From Chrysochromulina parva (taxonomy: Eukaryota > Haptophyta > Prymnesiales > Chrysochromulinaceae): a stretch of DNA of 10,333 bases. Of this stretch, positions 6,528 through 10,333 are shown piece by piece; position 1 is the stretch's first letter; every line of letters begins with the position of its first letter. The notes beneath the pieces were generated by a model, which was given only the letters and a program-made list of their open reading frames with translations, was not told where the DNA came from and made no database searches. The stretch lies in NCBI GenBank assembly GCA_002887195.1, contig PJAB01002134.1, positions 1 to 10,333 on the forward strand, given 5' to 3'. Made by a program: the position numbers and the translations under genes.

Positions 6528-6974
6528 TTACCTCCTGCCGCAACATCTGAATATTGCTCGTCGCATCCTGGGTCGTGCCGCTGTATAATCGGCTATCCCG
6601 AGGCCGAGCTCCTCGGCCTGGTGCTGCACCTGCAGCTCCTCCCCGGCCACCAGGCTGGCATCCTCCAGGCGCGCATCCTCGAGGTCGAGATTGAGATCGA
6701 GATTGAGATCGAGATTGAGATCGAGATTAGCGCCCTCCCGGTCGAGATTGAGATCGAGATTTGCGTCCTCCAGGTTGAGATCGAACGATGGTCCCACTGT
6801 AAGCTGCGTGGGCGAGAGTGGTTCCGAGCTCCGCGGCCGTTGCACCAACGGGCTCAGCGTCCAGCAATGCACCGAGGCCGCCGCCTGCTGGAGCTGGATC
6901 TCATCGAGCTCGGCCGCCGAGATCGCGAACGCGAGGGCGCTCTCGTAATCTCCCACCGCTCGGAAGTGCTTTAG
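6027..6974 (+). other. Candidate spliced gene of unknown function, intron about 6366-6500
   Basis: The + strand is open from 6027 to 6413 with no ATG near its beginning; DVITLWHQTSEES is part of it. At 6366 there is a consensus donor GTAAGT, at 6448-6454 the branch-like TACTAAT, and at 6495-6500 the acceptor CTTTTTAG's end. Removing 6366-6500 (135 bases) joins the frame without change to an open frame that reaches 6974, and it removes an in-frame TAG at 6411. The second part includes a Glu-Ile repeat from the 12-bp microsatellite and is antisense to the IQ-motif gene. I recognise no domain. Splice signals this good arise by chance at a modest rate, so this is a hypothesis. Confidence 0.3.
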
Positions 6975-7700
6975 CCACACCTGCCTTCGGATCTCGTCGC
7001 ATGCGAAGCGCGAGCGCCGCCCACGCTCCCCCGCCTGCAGCAAGCACGCCGCTCGGACCACCGATGCGTCGGGGTTCGCCGCCAGCTTGCCGCTGCGGCA
7101 CTTGCTGAGGACACTCGCGGCCCGGGGCCCAACCTGGCGCAAGCAGCCACCATGGCGCAAGAGGCCAGTCACGCCCTGTGCCAGCTTGTCCCCAAAGGAA
7201 TCGTCGACCAGCACCTTCTCCGCGGCCGCCTTCTCTGCTGCTGCCTTCACGGCTGGTCTGGTCTCGACATCGAAAAGCAGCATCTTGTCCACTCCAGGTG
7301 GAAATTCTGCCAGCCGAAGGCAGCGCAACTCTTCACAGCCAAGGCAGTACATTTTCCTGTAATGCATCTTTTTAGCCGCTTGCACATTGTTCGTCACACT
7401 GAGCAGGCCGCTGGATTCGACGGGTAGGCAGCGGAGCCACCTCGAATCGAGCCGCTGAGCAACCTTCTCGGTGGACAGGCAGCGACAGATTCTGTTGTGT
7501 GGATTCGTTCGGGTGGCGGCAGCCTCGACCTCAAGCTTCTCCTGGACGACCTCAAGCTCCCACGTGCCATGGCGTATGTGGCTCTGTGGCAATTGCGCCC
7601 TCGTCGCCTCCTGCAGCGCATTGCGAGCTGCTAACCCTCGGAAGGTGCTCTGCAGCTTAAGGGCAGCCTGCTTCTTAGCCACCAGCTTCGCCCATGCCAT
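6528..7700 (-). CDS. IQ-motif (calmodulin-binding) protein, otherwise uncharacterised
   Basis: From ATG 7700, which has a strong context (G at -3 and G at +4), the frame encodes 390 residues. An IQ motif, LQSTFRGLAAR, fits [ILVF]Qxxx[RK]Gxxx[RK] at residues 16-26, so calmodulin or an EF-hand light chain is the likely partner. A basic, Cys-containing middle (MYCLGCEELRCL) and an Ala/Lys/Glu-rich helical stretch (AAAEKAAAEK) follow. The C-terminal region has repeated Asn-Leu-Asp-Leu units encoded by a microsatellite. There is no signal peptide or membrane segment. The frame continues upstream of the ATG to 7970 through five to six DEAAA repeats without another ATG (position 7940 is GTG). The repeat is therefore either 5' untranslated or belongs to a protein whose first exon is elsewhere. 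Length, the IQ match and lower quality of the opposite-strand frames favour this strand. No fuller homologue is recognised. Confidence 0.55.
   Translation of the reverse strand: MAWAKLVAKKQAALKLQSTFRGLAARNALQEATRAQLPQSHIRHGTWELEVVQEKLEVEAAATRTNPHNRICRCLSTEKVAQRLDSRWLRCLPVESSGLLSVTNNVQAAKKMHYRKMYCLGCEELRCLRLAEFPPGVDKMLLFDVETRPAVKAAAEKAAAEKVLVDDSFGDKLAQGVTGLLRHGGCLRQVGPRAASVLSKCRSGKLAANPDASVVRAACLLQAGERGRRSRFACDEIRRQVWLKHFRAVGDYESALAFAISAAELDEIQLQQAAASVHCWTLSPLVQRPRSSEPLSPTQLTVGPSFDLNLEDANLDLNLDREGANLDLNLDLNLDLNLDLEDARLEDASLVAGEELQVQHQAEELGLGIADYTAARPRMRRAIFRCCGRR
6683..6783. repeat. 12-bp microsatellite (GAGATCGAGATT) with degenerate flanking copies
   Basis: GAGATCGAGATT is repeated about four times from roughly 6683 to 6729, and partial copies recur near 6742-6762 and 6772-6783. 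On the minus strand it encodes alternating Asn/Asp-Leu units (NLDLNLDL); on the plus strand it would encode alternating Glu-Ile. The period keeps both frames open, which explains much of the overlap of open frames on both strands. Confidence 0.85.
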
Positions 7701-7720
7701 CCCGAGTGCATCTGCCTCGT

Positions 7721-7834
7721 CCTCCGCCACCTCGTCCACCGCCGCCTCGATCGCCGCCGCCTCGTCCGCCGCCGCCTCGTCCGCCGCCGCCTCGTCCGCC
7801 GCCGCCTCGTCCGCCGCTGCCTCGTCCGCCGCGG
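7721..7834. repeat. 15-bp tandem repeat (GCCGCCTCGTCCGCC)
   Basis: Five to six copies of a 15-base unit encode DEAAA on the minus strand (residues about 39-63 of the extended frame) and Pro/Arg-rich or Ala/Ser-rich peptides on the plus strand. The inner copies are nearly identical, and divergence grows towards 7721. This is a slippage-type coding minisatellite, upstream of the first ATG of the IQ-motif gene. Confidence 0.85.
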
Positions 7835-7948
7835 GGCCCGCCGACACCTCCGCCGCAAGCGTTGCGTCCGTGTTGGCGCACGCGGGCCGGTGCGGTCGCT
7901 CACGAGCGAGCGCCGATAGAGAAATACGCCGCCAAATCACAGCAAAAT

Positions 7949-7956
7949 CACATGTG
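7949..7956. promoter_or_regulatory. CACATGTG palindromic E-box in the divergent promoter
   Basis: CACATGTG is a perfect palindrome containing the bHLH core CANNTG. It lies between the minus-strand IQ gene and the TATA box of the plus-strand FHA gene, about 20 bases upstream of that TATA. A shared bHLH or bZIP-type site for both genes is plausible but rests on one short match. Confidence 0.3.
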
Positions 7957-7975
7957 TGAACAGACGTAAGCTACA

Positions 7976-7983
7976 TATAAAAG
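7976..7983 (+). promoter_or_regulatory. TATA box for the FHA gene
   Basis: TATAAAAG is a full TATA-box consensus in an AT-richer pocket of otherwise GC-rich DNA. Transcription would be expected to begin about 25-35 bases downstream, near 8005-8015. That places the ATG at 8009 at or before the transcript start and supports the ATG at 8261 as the true start, leaving a 5' leader of about 250 bases. Confidence 0.5.
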
Positions 7984-8260
7984 TTAGGGTTACCCTTCCT
8001 GAAATTTCATGATGTACATAAACTTGTGGCTGCCAACGCAATGGCCAATGCCTGCCAACGCAATCCCTTGTTCTTCTACTGCATGCTACTGTTACTCGCA
8101 CTACTACGCTCTTGTCTCTCTGTCAACCCGCGGGGAATCACAACCAACTCGCAAGACACAGAGCCGCCGCTCGCGTTTTCCGGTTTTGGTTTTCGGCTCG
8201 CCGAAATTCGGTCTTTCGGCTCGAACAAGAGTCACAAGAAGCCTCTCCACACGGACCATC

Positions 8261-10111
8261 ATGTCGACAGTGCACGCGGCTCGCCTCCCAGTGAGTATCG
8301 AGATCCCGGTCAATCACGAGGTTCGCACCATCCGTGGGGCCTTGCTCGACCGCATCAACATCCAGGCCGAGCCCAAGTCGCTCGACGACATTGCGGCGGA
8401 CAAGGAGCGGCGCGGCGCCCTGGAAGAAGTGAAGCAGAAGGCGACTCGTGATCTTCAGCGTGCGACCGCTGCGGCCGAGCGCAAGCAGGCTACCAAGGCG
8501 GCTGAGGCCGCTCGCATCGTCGAGGAGAAGGCCGCGTCTGCCAGCAAGGTGAAGGCACGCAAGGCGAGCCAGGATGAGAAGCGCGAGGCGGACAAGGAGA
8601 CTTCGCTTCGCGATTGGCTCTCAAAGTCGTTGGACTGCCGTATCCTCGATCGGACGCTCGAAGCGCTCGAGCGAGAGGATGTCTTCTTCGTCGCCGACCT
8701 CGCCATGTTCTGCGCTCTGCCCCGGTTCAACGAGTGCTTGACGGCACTCACGCGAGAGAAGGTGCTCAACGCGCTGAAGGATGAGGGCCTGATCTCCTCG
8801 ACCGCCCCTGTTCCCCCTTCTCCGCTCGGGCCGGATGACTCTACCCCTGACTGGCTCGCGGAGGCGGAGTGCATCGTGTTCGAGAAACCCGAGACGCCGC
8901 CGCCCGAGTCGCCGATGTTGATGAAGTTCGAGGACTTCCCTCCGATGGAGACAGCGCGCGAGGGCGATCTCCTCGGAGATATCCTCGGAGATATGCGCCA
9001 TCCGATGGAGACAGCGCGCGAGGGCGATCTCCTCGGGCTCTCCCCCGGAGATATGCTCTCGAAGAGCTCGCCGGGCGCCGTGCCGGCAGCCGCGGCTGGG
9101 CTGCGGCCGCAGCCGCGCTTTCAGGAGCCGAGAGGGTGTGAGGACGGCGAGATGGGCAGCAACGTCAGCCTCGATGAAGACGAGGAGGACGACGAGGAGG
9201 ACAGCGATGACGATTTCGTCAAAGAGAAGCCCGAGCCGACTGCCCCCAAGGCGCCGGCGCCGGCGCCGCCCCCAGCGGCAAAGGCGGCTCCCAAGAAGGC
9301 CCACGGCTCGGACGATGACGAAGCTGAGAATGTGCCTATCAAGAAGGCGCTGACCGTGAACCCCGCCGGCGTCGACCCCGCAATGAGGATCGCCGACGAG
9401 ACGCAGCTCGACAAGAAGCGCCAAAAGGCCCCTGCCGCAGGTGCCGCACACGACGCGGGCATCGATTACGGCGTGCTCGCTTCGGACATCGCGGCAGATA
9501 ACATGTCAGCTCACATCGCTGCCAACGAGGATGAGTACGTCGCCAAGAAGACCAAGCCCGAGAAGGTGAAGATGAAGCCCATGCGCCGGCCGGACCACGG
9601 TATGCGCGCCGCCCGCCCTTCCTGCCCTGCCGACCCCGCAATGATGATCGCCGACGAGACGCCCTTCGGCAACCTCATCGTGCTCAAGAAGTCGGGCGAA
9701 GAGGGTGGAATGTGCGAGATGAAGAACGACGTGCTCCTCATCGGCCGAGACCCGGAGAAGTGCGACATCGAGATCCGGCTGCCCGAAGCGTCCAGGATGC
9801 AGGCGCGCCTGACCGTCGACGAGTACCGGCAGGTGTGGATCGAGAATCTGAGCCAGACCAATCCGCTCGGCACCCTCCTCAACGACGAACGTTGCGATGG
9901 GCAGCCGCACCTCCTCGCCAACAAGGACATCATCACGATCTGCGGCCGCCGCTTCCGCTTCGAGTACTGCAACGCGGAGGTCGACATGACGGACGACGAG
10001 GAGTCTGGCGAGGGGTCTAGTGATGAGTTTGACGAGGATAGTCAAACTCGGAGGATGACGTGCCATTGGCAAAGGTGTTGGCAAAGCCCACCGACGCGAC
10101 GGGCAACGTGA
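8261..10111 (+). CDS. Nuclear-type FHA domain protein with SAM-like and acidic regions (frame breaks before an HMG box)
   Basis: The chosen start, ATG 8261, follows a TATA box at 7976; the frame is also open from an ATG at 8009, but that part (Tyr/Ser/Arg-rich) looks like leader. From 8261 the frame has 616 codons. Residues 43-114 are a Lys/Glu/Ala-rich probable coiled coil. Residues 115-177 (SLRDWLSKSLDC to LNALKDEGL) resemble a SAM-type helical bundle. A duplicated 20-residue unit is at 228-267, and an acidic run at 305-319 suits CK2 phosphorylation. The motif DPAMxIADET occurs at 372 and 458. The FHA domain (470-570) resembles that of Ki-67 (GRDPEKCDIEIRLPEAS, then NLSQTNP), with G495-R496 and S511-R512 kept but Gln at the usual His. 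FHA domains bind phosphothreonine. After about residue 593 the frame departs from acidic sequence and stops at 10111, while the next frame reads into an HMG box. The protein probably acts in the nucleus; this is inference. Confidence 0.75.
   Translation: MSTVHAARLPVSIEIPVNHEVRTIRGALLDRINIQAEPKSLDDIAADKERRGALEEVKQKATRDLQRATAAAERKQATKAAEAARIVEEKAASASKVKARKASQDEKREADKETSLRDWLSKSLDCRILDRTLEALEREDVFFVADLAMFCALPRFNECLTALTREKVLNALKDEGLISSTAPVPPSPLGPDDSTPDWLAEAECIVFEKPETPPPESPMLMKFEDFPPMETAREGDLLGDILGDMRHPMETAREGDLLGLSPGDMLSKSSPGAVPAAAAGLRPQPRFQEPRGCEDGEMGSNVSLDEDEEDDEEDSDDDFVKEKPEPTAPKAPAPAPPPAAKAAPKKAHGSDDDEAENVPIKKALTVNPAGVDPAMRIADETQLDKKRQKAPAAGAAHDAGIDYGVLASDIAADNMSAHIAANEDEYVAKKTKPEKVKMKPMRRPDHGMRAARPSCPADPAMMIADETPFGNLIVLKKSGEEGGMCEMKNDVLLIGRDPEKCDIEIRLPEASRMQARLTVDEYRQVWIENLSQTNPLGTLLNDERCDGQPHLLANKDIITICGRRFRFEYCNAEVDMTDDEESGEGSSDEFDEDSQTRRMTCHWQRCWQSPPTRRAT
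8941..9060 (+). repeat. 60-bp tandem duplication in the FHA gene
   Basis: Units 8941-9000 and 9001-9060 share their first 36 bases exactly and then diverge. Both encode PMETAREGDLLG followed by a GDM-containing tail. The period is a multiple of three. The partial identity suggests an older event than the 42-bp repeat in the AAA+ gene. Confidence 0.9.
9373..9662 (+). repeat. Dispersed 32-bp repeat (DPAMxIADET) before the FHA domain
   Basis: The same 32 bases occur at 9373-9404 and 9631-9662 with one mismatch, encoding DPAMRIADET and DPAMMIADET. The second copy leads directly into the FHA domain (PFGNLIVL), while the first is followed by QLDKKRQK. The first copy may mark a truncated duplicate of the segment that precedes the FHA fold. 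Confidence 0.85.
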
Positions 10112-10333
10112 TCAAGCCAGCGATGAGCTCATACTTGCACTTTTGCCAGGAGCGGCGGCCGATGGTGACACAACAGCTCAAGGCCATACTGGGAGCGGAG
10201 TTCAAGCAGGCTGCCGTCATGTCTCAGCTGGGCGCCGAGTGGAAGGATCTGCCTGATGCCACTAAGGCCAAGTTCACATCCATGGCCAAATCAGATAAGA
10301 CACGGTACGATGCGGCCTTTGCGTCCAACCCGG
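10042..10333 (+). CDS. HMG-box domain (partial, runs off the window), probably the C-terminus of the FHA gene
   Basis: In the frame one base back from the FHA frame, 10042-10333 is open and encodes SNSEDDVPLAK and then an HMG box: IKPAMSSYLHFCQERRP, VMSQLGAEWKDLP, and MAKSDKTRYDAAF. It keeps the hallmark Pro, the aromatic pair Tyr/Phe, RP, LG..W and D..RY residues. HMG boxes bind and bend DNA. Only the first domain and no stop codon are inside the window. An in-frame TAG at 10039-10041 precedes the frame. The acidic sequence runs smoothly from FHA frame to this one (SDEFDED, then SNSEDD), so the two most likely belong to one protein separated by a one-base indel, sequencing error or recoding. 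A short GT-AG intron that restores the frame was not found. Confidence 0.7.

Noticed and set aside
6683..6783. DLNLDL resembling a plant EAR repression motif (LxLxL)
   Set aside because: It is produced by a 12-bp microsatellite, so the match is expected by chance.
7471..7959. + strand Ser/Ala-rich open frame opposite the IQ gene
   Set aside because: Mostly the 15-bp repeat read on the other strand; no ATG-supported domain.
7984..7995. TTAGGGTTACCC resembling telomeric sequence
   Set aside because: One unit only, not a tandem array.
8291..8296. GTGAGT resembling a splice donor just after ATG 8261
   Set aside because: The frame continues smoothly through it (VSIEIPVNHEV) and no matching acceptor with a branch site was evident.
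10015..10041. Tiny GT...AG interval as an intron explaining the FHA-HMG frame break
   Set aside because: 27 bases is a multiple of three, so removal does not change frame; the 22-base alternative shifts by the wrong amount.
1..10333. CRISPR arrays, tRNA genes, rRNA, insertion sequences
   Set aside because: No repeat-spacer pattern, no tRNA box A/B pair, no rRNA motif and no transposase were recognised on reading both strands.

Overview
The window looks like nuclear DNA from a GC-rich unicellular eukaryote, most likely a microalga. A haptophyte or a similar lineage is my guess, but nothing in the sequence fixes the lineage. The evidence is eukaryote-type protein domains (CDC48/AFG2-class tandem AAA+ ATPase, Ki-67-like FHA, HMG box, IQ motif), low-complexity linkers rich in Pro, Ala, Gly and Asp, in-frame minisatellites, a TATA box, an AATAAA signal and a candidate GT-AG intron with a TACTAAT branch site. 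There are no operon-like overlaps or ribosome binding sites.

Layout. Bases 1-110 carry three consecutive near-perfect hairpins. A small DUF4326-type gene or exon follows (to 650, + strand), then AATAAA and a strikingly self-complementary block (741-865). A GC-rich stretch with an E2F-like site precedes a very long + strand gene (1134-5612). This gene fuses an RsmJ/YpiP-like SAM methyltransferase to a two-ring CDC48/AFG2-like AAA+ ATPase through Pro-rich and repeat-rich linkers. Its D1 ring is degenerate and its D2 ring is intact. Bases 5613-6527 have no secure gene but hold minisatellites, a nested inverted repeat and an unassigned + strand frame. That frame ends at a canonical splice donor and could be spliced onto a frame reaching 6974. 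On the minus strand, 7700-6528 encodes an IQ-motif protein, open upstream through an Ala/Asp/Glu repeat. A compact divergent intergenic region (TATA box, CACATGTG palindrome) separates it from a + strand gene starting at 8261. That gene encodes a coiled, SAM-like, acidic, FHA protein, and an HMG box continues in another frame to the window edge.

How the genes might work together. There is no sign of a multi-gene system. The most notable single object is the methyltransferase-AAA+ fusion. RsmJ relatives methylate rRNA and AFG2-type ATPases remodel pre-60S ribosomes, so one polypeptide could couple RNA methylation with ribosome-particle remodelling; this is inference. The FHA-HMG protein looks nuclear and chromatin-associated. 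Its reading frame breaks between the two domains, either through an indel or through an undetected splice or recoding event.
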